36,564 nucleotides of DNA from Candidatus Enterococcus wittei (GTDB lineage Bacteria; Bacillota; Bacilli; Lactobacillales; Enterococcaceae). Each line of letters starts with the position of its first letter. Positions within the stretch are counted from its first letter, which is position 1. Location: contig NZ_NGMO01000001.1 in NCBI RefSeq assembly GCF_002140175.1, positions 40,075 through 76,638 of the forward strand. The letters are read 5' to 3'. Under the pieces are notes generated by a model, which did no database searches, was not told where the DNA came from, and saw only the letters and a list, made by a program, of their open reading frames with translations. The translations under genes and the position numbers were made by a program. Shown one piece after another: positions 16,463-25,768 of the stretch.

Positions 16463-17989
16463 ATGGACAAAATCAATTATACCCCACTCAATCTTTTTTC
16501 AAATTTTCAAGATGCAGCAGCAGCAACCCCAGACGTACCAATGATCTTTGATCAACCCTTAGCTGCTTTTCCTGAACTTGGTTATAAAAGCACTTACAAA
16601 GAAAGCTGTGATCTTGTGCGTACTCGTGCGTACCAATTAGCAAGCTTAGGGATTTCCTCTGGTGATAAAGTCATCATTTACAAGAGTTCTGCATTTGATA
16701 CGTACCTGCTAGCTGTCGCTGCCTCATATCTAGGGGCAGTTCCTGTCATGACTTCTTACCATTTACCAACAAGTACGATGGAAGTCTTTGTCGAACGACT
16801 TGAAGATCCGTTTATCCTATTTGATAGAGAAACAAAAGATCGTGTTTCAGGTATTTCGAATGGTACAAAAGAAAAGCAAATCGCAGTGGAAGAGTTATTG
16901 AAACAGCCTGCTACTCCAGTTGCGCAACAAAAACTTGATAACGATACTATTTCTTATATGACCCATACATCAGGTACAACTGGCATCCCTAAATTGATTT
17001 GCCATTCTGCTCATTCTATGGGTTGGCGAACGAAGTGGCAGAAAACAGTATTTACAAAAATCGCTGAGAAGAAGTTAGTCGCCTTTCACATCTCTCCTGT
17101 CCACTCACGATTCAACATTGGGATTTCATCATTAATGGCTATGGGTTTTCCAATGATGCCTTTAGCCAATCCTCAAGGGGATCATGTGGTGAAAATGCTA
17201 CAAGCGTATCCGCCAATTGCTTTGGAGACACATCCAAATAATTTTGTTCAATGGAGTTTCACTGCTAAAGAATATCCTGAAGTATTTGAAGGTATTCGTT
17301 ATTACCACTCCACATTTGATGCAATCAATAATCAAACAATGGAGATTTTCTTAAATACCTCTCAAACTAAAGATGCGATTTTCTTACAAGTCTATGGTCA
17401 AAGTGAATGTGGTCCAATGATCTTAAAAGCCCATACTTTAGAAAGTCTAAAAACAAGTGATGCCAGAGACATGGGTGTAGGGTTAGAAGATTTAACAAAA
17501 GCACGTATTACAGATGAGAATGGTGATGTATTACCAGCAAATACAGATGGACACATCCAATTACTATCGAAGGGGCGGGCTTTAACTTATTATAAAGAAG
17601 ATGCTCGTTTCCAAGAAAATGTCTACGGTGCTTGGTGGGACAGTGGTGATTACGGGTGTATCAATGAGGAAGGTCATCTTTTCCTAAAAGACCGACAAGT
17701 CGATTTGATTGATACGATCAACAGTACCTTAGCTATTGAAGATTATTTACTAGACTCGTTAAACTTTCTAGCAGAGGTTGTGATCGTTCGTGACAAAGCA
17801 GATTCTCCACAACCAATCATTGCGTTAGCACCACATCAAGAAATGGATTGGGATCGTTGGTGGAATCAAGTACATGAACTTCCACGTCTTAATACACCAA
17901 TGATTCGAGCTTATGAAGACATCCCTCGCACAGCAACCATGAAAGTGCAGCGTCTACAAATTGAAAAAGAGTTAAAATCACAAGTGTAA
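16463..17989 (+). CDS. AMP-forming acyl-CoA synthetase-like (ANL superfamily) enzyme
   Basis: 508 residues. The adenylation motifs are seen in order: THTSGTTGIPK (phosphate loop, about 167-177), QVYGQSECG (A5), WWDSGDYG (A7, ATP ribose Asp), LKDRQVDLID (A8 hinge) and TATMKVQR (A10, the adenylation Lys). It should activate a carboxylic acid as acyl-AMP, then pass it to CoA or another acceptor. The substrate is not evident. No carrier protein, reductase or condensation gene is adjacent, so it is unlikely to belong to a peptide-synthetase cluster. The A8 region lacks the usual glycine-rich wording and the C-terminal domain is short, so an acyl-AMP ligase with a different acceptor is possible. 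GGAG precedes the ATG. It appears to be a single-gene unit. Confidence 0.8.
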   Translation: MDKINYTPLNLFSNFQDAAAATPDVPMIFDQPLAAFPELGYKSTYKESCDLVRTRAYQLASLGISSGDKVIIYKSSAFDTYLLAVAASYLGAVPVMTSYHLPTSTMEVFVERLEDPFILFDRETKDRVSGISNGTKEKQIAVEELLKQPATPVAQQKLDNDTISYMTHTSGTTGIPKLICHSAHSMGWRTKWQKTVFTKIAEKKLVAFHISPVHSRFNIGISSLMAMGFPMMPLANPQGDHVVKMLQAYPPIALETHPNNFVQWSFTAKEYPEVFEGIRYYHSTFDAINNQTMEIFLNTSQTKDAIFLQVYGQSECGPMILKAHTLESLKTSDARDMGVGLEDLTKARITDENGDVLPANTDGHIQLLSKGRALTYYKEDARFQENVYGAWWDSGDYGCINEEGHLFLKDRQVDLIDTINSTLAIEDYLLDSLNFLAEVVIVRDKADSPQPIIALAPHQEMDWDRWWNQVHELPRLNTPMIRAYEDIPRTATMKVQRLQIEKELKSQV

Positions 17990-18072
17990 GTGAGAAGTTC
18001 AACTTGAAAGTAAAATTGATTACAAAGAGCACATCGTTACATTAAGCCAGTCGACTGAATATAAAATGAAAG

Positions 18073-18228
18073 CGGCTGTGACATAAGGAAAAAACAGACA
18101 AAAATATCCAAATGGTATAAGATGAATGACACTCTTCATCATGATTTGCGACGAAGACCTCTGGTTTATAAGAGCAATATCAATATTGTTCGGGTATTCG
18201 GTTTGTTGGAAAACTTATGTCACAGCCG
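18073..18228. repeat. 156-bp element with 15-bp terminal inverted repeats
   Basis: Perfect inverted repeats CGGCTGTGACATAAG (18073-18087) and its complement (18214-18228) bound 126 bases that contain further small palindromes, such as CAATAT-CA-ATATTG at 18179-18192. No coding capacity. Size, ends and placement after a gene resemble the small palindromic repeats described in E. faecalis (EFAR class), though identity was not tested. As RNA it could fold into one long hairpin and help end transcription from the enzyme gene at 17989. Confidence 0.65.
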
Positions 18229-18231
18229 TTT

Positions 18232-18274
18232 TTGCTTTTGAAAAATTGGCTGATATAATAATCTGCCAATTGGC
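18232..18274 (+). promoter_or_regulatory. Promoter of the vitamin B6 operon with flanking inverted repeat
   Basis: TTGCTT (18232-18237) and TATAAT (18254-18259) are 16 bases apart. AATTGGC (18244-18250) and GCCAATT (18265-18271) form an inverted repeat around the -10, and the right copy is itself part of GCCAATTGGC. This geometry suits a dimeric repressor. The promoter begins immediately after the 156-bp repeat element. Confidence 0.55.
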
Positions 18275-18326
18275 TGTTTTTATTTTCTCTGTTAAACGCT
18301 ATACTGAAGGAAATGGAGGAAAGTCG

Positions 18327-19118
18327 ATGAAAAAAATAATGACGATTGGTGGATCGGACCCTTTCGCTGGCGGTGGGATCCAATCTGATCTAAAAACATT
18401 TGAAAATTATCATCTTTTTGGCATGAGTGCTTTGACCTGTGTGGGGATGTTAGATGAAAATGGGCATTTTGTCCTAGAAGATCTGCCAGCAATATGGTTG
18501 GAAAGACAACTTCAATCCATACAATCCATGACCCAACTTGACGGAATCAAAATTGGATTGTTACATTCACTGGAAGCCATTGAAGTCGTTCGTGATTTTC
18601 TCAAAATGAATACTGGGATACCGATCATACTTGACCCTGTTTTAGCATTCAAAGAAACGAGTACTGCTGCGAATAAAGAATATACAGAAAAAATCATTCT
18701 GGAATTATTCCCATTAGTTGATGTAGTCACCCCCAACTTGAAGGAAGCCTCTTTGCTATCAAATGAAGTAGTAACGACTGTCACTCAAATGGAAACCTGT
18801 GCGCAAAAAATTTATTCGTTAGGTGCGAAAAACGTTGTGATCAAAGGCGGTGCTGGTATCATGGGGAATGAAGCCTTAGATCTTCTCTATGACGGAGACA
18901 TCTTTATCAAGTTCAAACGGAAAAAGTTACAAAAGACGACTGTCAATGGCGCTGGTTGCACTTTTTCTTCTGCGATTGCAGCAAATCTTGTCAAAGGCAA
19001 GACACTTCCCGAGGCAATAGCTTATAGTAAAGATTACGTCTATGAATGTATCTTAAATGGTGTCATGATGAATAATCAAACAGGGAGTGTTTGGTCCACA
19101 GGAAAAGGAGTTGATTAA
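18327..19118 (+). CDS. pdxK: Pyridoxal/hydroxymethylpyrimidine kinase, cysteine-lid type
   Basis: 263 residues of the ribokinase fold. GGSDPFAGGGIQ (about 7-18) is the N-terminal substrate loop, TPNLKEA is typical of ThiD/PdxK, and NGAGCTFSS near the end is the anion hole, with Cys211 where many kinases have Asp. Known: in the CC-PLK group (Bacillus, Staphylococcus) this Cys helps bind pyridoxal, and the enzymes phosphorylate pyridoxal and often hydroxymethylpyrimidine. The start is the ATG at 18327, with GGAGG at 18315-18319; an in-frame ATG at 18126 lies inside the repeat element and has no ribosome site. It is followed three bases later by an ECF S component, so vitamin B6 salvage is the likely role. 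Pyrimidine kinase activity for thiamine cannot be excluded. Confidence 0.85.
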   Translation: MKKIMTIGGSDPFAGGGIQSDLKTFENYHLFGMSALTCVGMLDENGHFVLEDLPAIWLERQLQSIQSMTQLDGIKIGLLHSLEAIEVVRDFLKMNTGIPIILDPVLAFKETSTAANKEYTEKIILELFPLVDVVTPNLKEASLLSNEVVTTVTQMETCAQKIYSLGAKNVVIKGGAGIMGNEALDLLYDGDIFIKFKRKKLQKTTVNGAGCTFSSAIAANLVKGKTLPEAIAYSKDYVYECILNGVMMNNQTGSVWSTGKGVD

Positions 19119-19121
19119 GAA

Positions 19122-19613
19122 ATGAATACTAGAAGAATAACGATTTATGCGATGTTGACCGCTTTAACAGTAGCAATCTCACTCGTGATTTTGATTCCTA
19201 TTCCGGGAACGAATGGTTTCATCACACTTTGTGAAGCTGGAATTTATACTACTGCATCCTTATTTGGTCCACTTGGCGGATTGGTTGTTGGTGCATCCAG
19301 TGGTTTGTTCATAGATTTATTATCTGGCTATCCTCAATGGGCGTTTTTTTCACTGATCATTCATGGATTACAAGGGCTAGTCGTAGGTTATTTTGCAAAT
19401 AAAGGTCCGATTCGCTTAGGACTTGGTTTAACTTTTGGAACCATCATTATGATGCTTGGTTATTTCTTTGCCGGTTGGTTCCTGTACGATTGGCCTGCCG
19501 GAGTTGCCTCTCTTCCAAGCAATCTGATTCAAAATATTGCAGGTATTCTTTTAGCTGTCCCCTTGACTCGTACATTCATGCGATTTGATCGCTTTAAACA
19601 ATTTAGGATGTAA
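19122..19613 (+). CDS. ECF transporter S component, probably for vitamin B6
   Basis: 163 residues, about six membrane segments, the standard size of a substrate-binding S component. The first helix contains the AxxxA motif (AMLTAL) used to dock on EcfT. No EcfA or EcfT genes are in the window, so it would share the cell's common energising module. It sits three bases after pdxK, with GGAAAAGGAG as ribosome site. Known: PdxU-type S components occur beside pdxK in lactobacilli and enterococci. Inferred substrate: pyridoxine, pyridoxal or pyridoxamine. Thiamine precursors are an alternative because the kinase family is shared. Confidence 0.8.
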   Translation: MNTRRITIYAMLTALTVAISLVILIPIPGTNGFITLCEAGIYTTASLFGPLGGLVVGASSGLFIDLLSGYPQWAFFSLIIHGLQGLVVGYFANKGPIRLGLGLTFGTIIMMLGYFFAGWFLYDWPAGVASLPSNLIQNIAGILLAVPLTRTFMRFDRFKQFRM

Positions 19614-19653
19614 TCAATTATTCTCAAACACATGTGATAGAAAGGAAATCCAT

Positions 19654-20205
19654 ATGGAATTAACAGAAAAACAACTAAATGAACAACTCACTGAAATGGT
19701 CTCAGATATTTTAAGTGTAGCAAATCTAAAAGCCGGTGATCTATTTGTACTCGGTTGTAGTACGAGCGAAATCGTTGGCGGAACTATCGGAAAACAATCA
19801 AGTGCCATGGTTGGCCAATGGGTGATCAAAACATTGAAAGGAATCCTTGATCCATTGCATATCGCTTTAGCTGTCCAAGGCTGCGAACATTTAAATCGTG
19901 CCTTAGTCGTTGAACGTTCCGTGGCCGAGAAGAAAAACTTAGAGATCGTCTCAGTTGTACCAGCACTTCACGCAGGTGGCGCTTGTTCAGTTGCTGCTTT
20001 TGAGCAGTTTAGCGATCCTGTCGAAGTCGAACATGTTGTTGCTCAAGCCGGAATCGATATCGGCGACACAGCTATCGGTATGCATATCAAACATGTTCAA
20101 GTCCCTGTTCGTCCTCGCTCGAACACTTTGGGAAAAGCTCACGTGACAGCGTTACGCACAAGACCCAAATACATTGGCGGCCCTCGCGCTCAATATCTAG
20201 AATAA
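19654..20205 (+). CDS. UPF0340 (DUF436, YwlG-type) protein
   Basis: 183 residues, a full-length member of the UPF0340 family, recognised by [14 protein letters not shown] near the N-terminus, [14 protein letters not shown] in the middle and [11 protein letters not shown] near the end. No biochemical function is established as far as I know. The start is the ATG at 19654, with AAAGGAAA at 19641-19648; longer in-frame starts have no ribosome site. It follows the ECF S component by 40 bases in the same direction and is probably the last gene of the pdxK operon, which hints at a link to vitamin B6 use. Cytoplasmic; no signal or membrane segment. Confidence 0.85.
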   Translation: MELTEKQLNEQLTEMVSDILSVANLKAGDLFVLGCSTSEIVGGTIGKQSSAMVGQWVIKTLKGILDPLHIALAVQGCEHLNRALVVERSVAEKKNLEIVSVVPALHAGGACSVAAFEQFSDPVEVEHVVAQAGIDIGDTAIGMHIKHVQVPVRPRSNTLGKAHVTALRTRPKYIGGPRAQYLE

Positions 20206-20581
20206 TCACATGAGTACGGCCAATCAAACTATCCATGAGTCAAATACAAACGAAAAATGGTACACCCTCTTCCTATCGTTTTTATTGTTTTTCTATTTGT
20301 AGAATATAGAAACAAAAAGTATCATTTCGCCATACAACGATATTATAGATCAGCTAGTACTCCTTTATTTGAATTTCTAGTTTTTAACTAAAAAAAGTGA
20401 GAGAAACTGACTGCACTAGTGTTCTATTCATGCTTTTAAATAGATTTGCCATCCATAACTTATTTCATCATTGACTACCTTCTAGTGACATTAATGATAA
20501 AGAGAACTTGCATTCGCTGATCTCTTTCTAAGGTTGCATTTGACTAACTAATTATCAGAAGTTCTATGTATCTAAAAAAAA
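20206..20581. other. Gene-free stretch between convergent genes
   Basis: About 375 A/T-rich bases lie between the UPF0340 gene and the shared terminator. I saw no open frame with a ribosome site, no RNA gene and no clear promoter. No terminator was found immediately after the UPF0340 stop codon. Confidence 0.5.
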
Positions 20582-20632
20582 CGAATAACCTGAATATAGG
20601 TTTTTCCTATTTTTCAGGTTATTCGCTTATTT
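20582..20632. terminator. Strong bidirectional terminator
   Basis: CGAATAACCTGAA pairs with TTCAGGTTATTCG, with inner ATAGG/CCTAT pairing around TTTT. A-run on the left and T-rich tail on the right make it usable by the plus-strand B6 operon and the minus-strand glucosidase gene. Confidence 0.85.
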
Positions 20633-20711
20633 TTATCTTAGTATACCTTGTTTATACTGTATGCTTCTGTTACCTTCTCTTTTGTATTTCTCTACTCAGC
20701 TGCTTTATTAC

Positions 20712-22349
20712 TTATTTTTTCCGATAAATACGTGCTTCATAAGGTGCAAGTGTTCCTTGAATTTCAAAGTGTTGGTCTTTCTGATTCCCCATGAGTAGCT
20801 GCCACTTAGTATCGAGCTCTGTCGGTAAAACATAAGAGGCTGGTTCATCTGTCAGATTGACCATAATCAAATAGCGTTCTTCTGTCAGATAGCGTTCATA
20901 AATGTATAATTGAGCATGCTCAGGCAGATACTCTTTGAAAGAACCATAGATCAATCCTAGATGTTCACGACGTACTCGAATCATCTCCTTATAAAAATGA
21001 AAAATCGAAGAATCATCTTGCTCTTGTTCAACAACATTAATCGTTTTAAAATTAGGGTTAAGAACTAACCATGGTTTATTTGTCGAAAAGCCGGCATAGC
21101 TTTCATCCGACCACTGCATCGGTGTTCGACTGTTGTCTCTGGTAGTGTCTGCAACAATATCAAGAGCTATTTCTGGGGTCTTTCCTTCTTTAAGGAGTTC
21201 TTGATGCAATCGTTTTGAATCTAAGGCATTGATTTGATCAATGGATTCAAAAGGCATATTTGTCATCCCGATTTCTTGTCCTTGATAAATAAAGGGGGTT
21301 CCTTGCAAAAAGAAATACATCATACCGATGGCTTTTGCGGAATCTTGCCAAAATCGCTGGGGATCACCAAAAACAGAAACTAAACGTGGAACATCATGAT
21401 TTTCCATATATAAAGCATTCCAACCATTCCCATCTAATGCCTCCTGCCATGCACTTAAGGACTTCTTCAAGTTTAAGACGTCTAAATCTCCTTCTTTTTC
21501 ATGTTTCCAAATCGAAATATGATCAAATTCAAAAATCATATCGAAATACCCATCTTCGCCTACCCATTTAGGACCTTCTTGAGCAGTTACACCACTGGCT
21601 TCTCCAACTGTCATAATTGCATATTCATCAAATAGGTCTTTTAATTCTGTTAGATATTCATCGATACCTGATACATTTTGAAAAGGAGAAAAAGGGTTTT
21701 CTGTTGCTTTTACCGAGTATTCATCTTTCTTAACGTGCGAGATTGCATCTAGACGAAATCCATCAACCCCTTTATCTAACCACCAGCGGATCATCGTGAA
21801 GAGTTCTTCTTTTAATTGATCGTTTTCCCAATTGAGATCAGGTTGTTCCTTGGCGAAGATGTGTAAGTAATACTGCCCCGTTTGTTCATCGTATTCCCAG
21901 ACCGATCCACCAAAAATCGATTGCCAGTCATTCGGTACTTGATCAGGCGTTCCGTCCACCCAAATATAATAATCTCTATATGGATTATCCGTTGTTTTTC
22001 TAGATTCGATAAACCATTCATGTTGATCTGACGTGTGGTTGATCACTAAATCCATGATGATTTTGATTTCCAACTGGTGTGCTTCTTCTAATAAGGCATC
22101 AAACTCAGCCATTGACCCAAATTTTGGATGGATGGCTTGATAGTCGCTAATATCGTAACCGTTATCAATAAATGGTGAAAGATAAATTGGATTGATCCAA
22201 ATAAAATCAATGCCCAAGTTTTTCAGATAAGGTAGTTTTTCACGAATCCCGTTAATATCTCCGACACCATCTCCATTACTATCTTTGAAACTAGCAGGAT
22301 AGATTTGATAGCCAACGGCTTCTTTCCACCATGTTCTTGTATGCTTCAT
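20712..22349 (-). CDS. GH13 alpha-glucosidase (oligo-1,6-glucosidase / MalL type)
   Basis: 545 residues, the usual length for GH13 subfamily 31. It has the (beta/alpha)8 core with DLVINHTS, GFRLDAISH (nucleophile Asp201), VGEASG (acid/base Glu250) and ENHDVPR (Asp319), and a DSNGDGVGD calcium-type loop near residue 23. There is no signal peptide, so it acts in the cytoplasm on imported malto- or isomalto-oligosaccharides. The residue after the nucleophile is Ala202; in this subfamily Val there tends to go with alpha-1,6 preference and smaller residues with alpha-1,4, so alpha-1,4 or mixed activity is suggested. AAAGGAGGGG precedes the ATG. No sugar transporter or regulator is next to it; it appears to be a single-gene unit. 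Confidence 0.92.
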   Translation of the reverse strand: MKHTRTWWKEAVGYQIYPASFKDSNGDGVGDINGIREKLPYLKNLGIDFIWINPIYLSPFIDNGYDISDYQAIHPKFGSMAEFDALLEEAHQLEIKIIMDLVINHTSDQHEWFIESRKTTDNPYRDYYIWVDGTPDQVPNDWQSIFGGSVWEYDEQTGQYYLHIFAKEQPDLNWENDQLKEELFTMIRWWLDKGVDGFRLDAISHVKKDEYSVKATENPFSPFQNVSGIDEYLTELKDLFDEYAIMTVGEASGVTAQEGPKWVGEDGYFDMIFEFDHISIWKHEKEGDLDVLNLKKSLSAWQEALDGNGWNALYMENHDVPRLVSVFGDPQRFWQDSAKAIGMMYFFLQGTPFIYQGQEIGMTNMPFESIDQINALDSKRLHQELLKEGKTPEIALDIVADTTRDNSRTPMQWSDESYAGFSTNKPWLVLNPNFKTINVVEQEQDDSSIFHFYKEMIRVRREHLGLIYGSFKEYLPEHAQLYIYERYLTEERYLIMVNLTDEPASYVLPTELDTKWQLLMGNQKDQHFEIQGTLAPYEARIYRKK

Positions 22350-22466
22350 TGCTTCCCCTCCTTTTTTACATTATAACCTACTCGATTTTCTTCGTGGACT
22401 TGTTACCGTTAACGAATTGCAGAGAATAGATTATTCCATAAGATACAAAAATTGTTAAAAAAAGAG

Positions 22467-22510
22467 AAAAATCTAAGCAACTAAGTGATGAATTTGTTGC
22501 TTAGATTTTT
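22467..22510. terminator. Bidirectional terminator
   Basis: AAAAATCTAAGCAAC and GTTGCTTAGATTTTT form a perfect 15-bp stem with a 14-base loop. It ends the minus-strand AAA/VWA gene (stop at 22536), with T-runs on that strand. Confidence 0.88.
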
Positions 22511-22535
22511 CTTTTATTCATAACGACTTATTTTC

Positions 22536-24770
22536 TTAAAGATATCGAGAAATCAATTGGATCATTTGTTTCGGAAAATCGTTCAGGTCGGTAATATCGA
22601 TGAAACGATTATCGCCATAAATACCTTTGATTTCCTGCTTGTCTTGGCCGATGGCTGCAGAGACAAATACGATTTCTTGTCGCTCATAATCTGCCAATAC
22701 CTCTTGAATATCTTTTTTTGCTTTAGCACCGGTATAATCCGGTAAAGCTTTAGGCTGACCATCGCTGATATTGATCAGTAGTTTTGTCGTAGCAGTTTGT
22801 TGGCTCAATTTTTCAGCCACTAAACGAATCACAGCTCCATCACGATTATTTTGCCTTGGTTTCATAGTTACAAGTTTGTCATCTAGCCAATGGTAGGTGT
22901 CGGTGAATTCCTTGTAGGAAAAAACAGACGTTTTTTCGCGTGCGGAGACATCTGCAGTATCCCCATAGATCATTAAAGGGATATCGACACGTTGAGCAAA
23001 AGCAGCCACTGCTATTGCGGCTTTTTTCGCAGCCATCATTCGCTCATCACGAATCATTGAACCTGATTCATCGATCCGGATTGCAACTGCTAAAGATGGT
23101 TGTTCGTGCGGAGGATTTTTCTTATCAAAGTAGCGTAGATCGCCATATGCAATGCGAGTGGCATTGAACCGCTGTCCTTCATATTTTCCTTTTTGATATG
23201 ATACCCCATCTTCATTGTCTAACAAATCTAGAATCTGCCGGCTCAATGATTCGACGACAGGTAAGACTTCTTGACGTATGTCTTTTGCTTCTGGATCGTT
23301 GGGGGTGAATTTAGGTCGATGTAGGATCATCCCTTCTTTTTCATGGATCGTTCCTTTCATCAATTGTCGTGCTTCTTTATTTAATTCACGTTTGATTGCT
23401 TGATCATAGGCTTCCATATCAGAAGCAGACATTTTATCTGATTTGTCTTCTGTCTCTTCTGCATATTCTTTCTGGTGATGTCCTTCGACTTCCTGACTTC
23501 TTTCTTTTTCTGAAACAGGAAAAGTAGTTGAAGTTTCTTCCATTGATGGTTTTGATTCTTCTTCGATTTTTTCTTCAAATGTTCCTTCAGATTGTAAAGA
23601 ATTGGTTTCTGCAGCTAAAGATTCGATCTGACGATCTTCTGCTTCTTCCTGGCTGATCGTTCTTCCCTTTGTCTGAGATATACGAGCAAGGCGTTTTTGA
23701 TGAGTTTCATTTCTAAGTAAAGCTTCTAATTCAATCAACAGATTACTTTCAGTCAAAGCCTCCATTAGAATTTGTAACTCATCTGAATCTGTAGTGAGCT
23801 TATAGAGTACTTTAGGATAGAGAGATTGAAGAAGATTTTGTCCTTGTTTCATTGTATTAACCCAATAAAAGTAAGAACGCATCCCAGCGACTCCTTTTAT
23901 CGCATTGGCTTTAGCCGTTTGATCAAGTAGCCTAATGATTTCAGCCATTTTATGCAACAGTTCTGGCTCATTGACTGATGTCTTACTTATCGCCCGTTCA
24001 ACCATCACGCCTAAATCAGGTAGATCCATTTTCTCTGCATGCTGCATACGATCTCGTAAAGATTCATTTAATGGTCGATTTCCTTGATAGTTGCGATTTG
24101 TAGTGATAACGATCACACAGTCTGGATGGCGACGGATGACACCAGTTGGCAGATTCAACAATCCGTTTGGCTCCAATGCTGAATTTAAAGCAACAAGAAC
24201 AGAGGCATCACGGATCACCGTTGGCTCTTGGATTTCTAGCAAATAGCCTTTTTCAATCGCTCGAACGATTTCTGAAGGATAATAGTTATAATGAAGACTA
24301 CTTTCTTGGTTTTCTTCAATCCGTTGGACAAGTTGAGCTAATTTCCGTTTAGCTCCTTCTGGGGTAAGTCCATAGTGTTGTTGGATCAATTGTAAGACAG
24401 CATCTAATGTTTCTGTCTGATAGATTGCTTCGAATAATTCTTGATCTTCTTCCTGACTGGAATCAACTACAGGAAGTAACGCACCAAATACGTCCGATTT
24501 ATCCATATCAGCAAAACAAGTGACTTTGGTATATGGTAGTTGGAGATCATGAGATAAAGCTTTCGCTAATTGAGTCTTCCCTGATCCAGCATCCCCTTCA
24601 AGCAATACATTACTGATCTTCATTTCTGGATCATGCCAGTTCGCCTTGATTTCTGAAGCAATTCTTTTTTCCTCTATACTCGTACGATGACTATCTGGCT
24701 TTTGCCAAATCATTTGTTTTTCGATCGATGTGAAACGCCGATCTTCTGTTAATGAGAAATTTTCCATCAT
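22536..24770 (-). CDS. MoxR-type AAA ATPase fused to a VWA domain
   Basis: 744 residues. The N-terminal AAA module has Walker A GDAGSGKT (Lys65), TTNRNYQGN (sensor region) and NESLRDRM (arginine finger region). An acidic linker (about 365-455) follows. The C-terminal von Willebrand A domain has the metal-binding motif DESGSM (Asp567). Known: MoxR ATPases usually work with separate VWA proteins in chaperone-like assembly or metal insertion, and CobS/CobT are a related pair. Here both are in one chain. It is cotranscribed with the small protein gene 17 bases upstream. AAGGGA precedes tandem ATGs at 24770 and 24767. No signal or membrane segment. The substrate is unknown. Confidence 0.85.
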   Translation of the reverse strand: MMENFSLTEDRRFTSIEKQMIWQKPDSHRTSIEEKRIASEIKANWHDPEMKISNVLLEGDAGSGKTQLAKALSHDLQLPYTKVTCFADMDKSDVFGALLPVVDSSQEEDQELFEAIYQTETLDAVLQLIQQHYGLTPEGAKRKLAQLVQRIEENQESSLHYNYYPSEIVRAIEKGYLLEIQEPTVIRDASVLVALNSALEPNGLLNLPTGVIRRHPDCVIVITTNRNYQGNRPLNESLRDRMQHAEKMDLPDLGVMVERAISKTSVNEPELLHKMAEIIRLLDQTAKANAIKGVAGMRSYFYWVNTMKQGQNLLQSLYPKVLYKLTTDSDELQILMEALTESNLLIELEALLRNETHQKRLARISQTKGRTISQEEAEDRQIESLAAETNSLQSEGTFEEKIEEESKPSMEETSTTFPVSEKERSQEVEGHHQKEYAEETEDKSDKMSASDMEAYDQAIKRELNKEARQLMKGTIHEKEGMILHRPKFTPNDPEAKDIRQEVLPVVESLSRQILDLLDNEDGVSYQKGKYEGQRFNATRIAYGDLRYFDKKNPPHEQPSLAVAIRIDESGSMIRDERMMAAKKAAIAVAAFAQRVDIPLMIYGDTADVSAREKTSVFSYKEFTDTYHWLDDKLVTMKPRQNNRDGAVIRLVAEKLSQQTATTKLLINISDGQPKALPDYTGAKAKKDIQEVLADYERQEIVFVSAAIGQDKQEIKGIYGDNRFIDITDLNDFPKQMIQLISRYL

Positions 24771-24787
24771 ACACGTCCCTTAAAAGT

Positions 24788-25267
24788 TTAATATCCTAAA
24801 TCATCTAATAAACGTTTCAGAATCCTAAAACGTTCACCAAGAAGTTCCCCTTCTTTTTGGAGCGCATCATAGTAGCTCAAGATGTTCTCATCGATCTCAG
24901 GATTTTTTGTATCGACTTCCACTGTCATACGATTCCCTTGCAAACCGATAATATCAATGAGCGTATTTTCCGGATCGTAAAATTTCTCATAGCGGTACGC
25001 ATCTTGAAAATAAAGACTGCCTTGTGCGACTAGGATTGCTAGATCTAAGATTCTAGTAATTGGTAACTCTTCAGAATCATTCGACCATCCCTCTTCTGTC
25101 TGACGCCAGATTTTCCCAGAAATCTCTGTTTTTTCATCGTCATTTCCTGTAGTAAGACCTAAAGATAGACCTTTCACATCCGTATGCAACGCATTTCTTC
25201 CATCTACTAAATCATAGTCTTCAACAACGATCACTGGTTTATGTTTTTGATTTGTTGGTATTTCCAT
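24788..25267 (-). CDS. Small uncharacterised protein, partner of the AAA/VWA protein (DUF6530-like)
   Basis: 159 residues from the ATG at 25267, chosen because AAGGAG (25276-25281) lies eight bases before it; an upstream in-frame ATG at 25294 has no ribosome site. The wording KPVIVVEDYDLVDGRNALHT and TDVKGLSLGLTT resembles what I recall as DUF6530, which is not certain. It is acidic and soluble, with a helical C-terminus. The AAA/VWA gene follows after 17 bases, so the two are probably one operon, and this protein may be its adaptor or substrate. No enzyme motif is seen. Confidence 0.65.
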   Translation of the reverse strand: MEIPTNQKHKPVIVVEDYDLVDGRNALHTDVKGLSLGLTTGNDDEKTEISGKIWRQTEEGWSNDSEELPITRILDLAILVAQGSLYFQDAYRYEKFYDPENTLIDIIGLQGNRMTVEVDTKNPEIDENILSYYDALQKEGELLGERFRILKRLLDDLGY

Positions 25268-25294
25268 AATAGACACTCCTTTGTTGTGTGACAA

Positions 25295-25570
25295 CAGCGT
25301 ACTGTCAGATTTCCAAAGTACAGCTGTTAGAACCTGTTTTTAGATTCTAGAAGGTATCCTTGAGTCACAGTTTCCGATATGCGCTAGTATAAAGCAAATA
25401 GTTCTTAAATGCAAAAAAGTGAAGCCCAGAAGTATCCTATTTCAAAGAATAAAGTGGATCATGAATAGGTATCCTATTTTCACGATCCACTTTACTTTCG
25501 AAAGCTAGCTAATGGCTGATAAGCACTCTTTATTTAATTTTAGTGATCATTCAATTTCATATACCCTTCA
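25295..25570. other. Intergenic stretch with a long hairpin
   Basis: Between the DUF6530-like operon and the small membrane frame at 25571-25726. It should hold the operon's promoter on the minus strand; the only symmetry noted there is GTTGT-CAC-ACAAC just upstream of the ribosome site. The hairpin at 25451-25493 is listed separately. Nothing else was recognised. Confidence 0.45.
25451..25493. terminator. Terminator-like hairpin
   Basis: AAAGTGGATC pairs with GATCCACTTT, and inside it AATAGG pairs with CCTATT. T-runs on either side are short. It probably ends minus-strand transcription from DegV and the small frame downstream of it. Confidence 0.65.
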
Positions 25571-25726
25571 TTAATTGAAAGCAGAGGTTGCATAACCAGC
25601 AACCGTCAATCCGATAAAAATAAGATACTGAAAAACCGAACGTGCTGATTCAAGATACCCGAAAATCAAGTACAACACCATTTTTACACCATTATATCTT
25701 GTCTGCCTTTCATTTTTCGTCATCAT
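25571..25726 (-). CDS. Possible 51-residue membrane protein
   Basis: A minus-strand frame starts with tandem ATGs at 25726/25723 and ends in TAA at 25571. It codes for a polar, basic head (MTKNERQTRYNGVK) and two hydrophobic stretches (MVLYLIFGYLES and FQYLIFIGLTVAGYA). This composition and layout look like a real small membrane protein rather than chance. It lies 42 bases after the DegV gene on the same strand and could be cotranscribed. Against it, no good Shine-Dalgarno precedes either ATG. I do not recognise the family. Confidence 0.45.
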   Translation of the reverse strand: MMTKNERQTRYNGVKMVLYLIFGYLESARSVFQYLIFIGLTVAGYATSAFN

Positions 25727-25768
25727 CTATGTAGGGTTAACGAAAATTTTACTTCTTTCAGTTTCTTT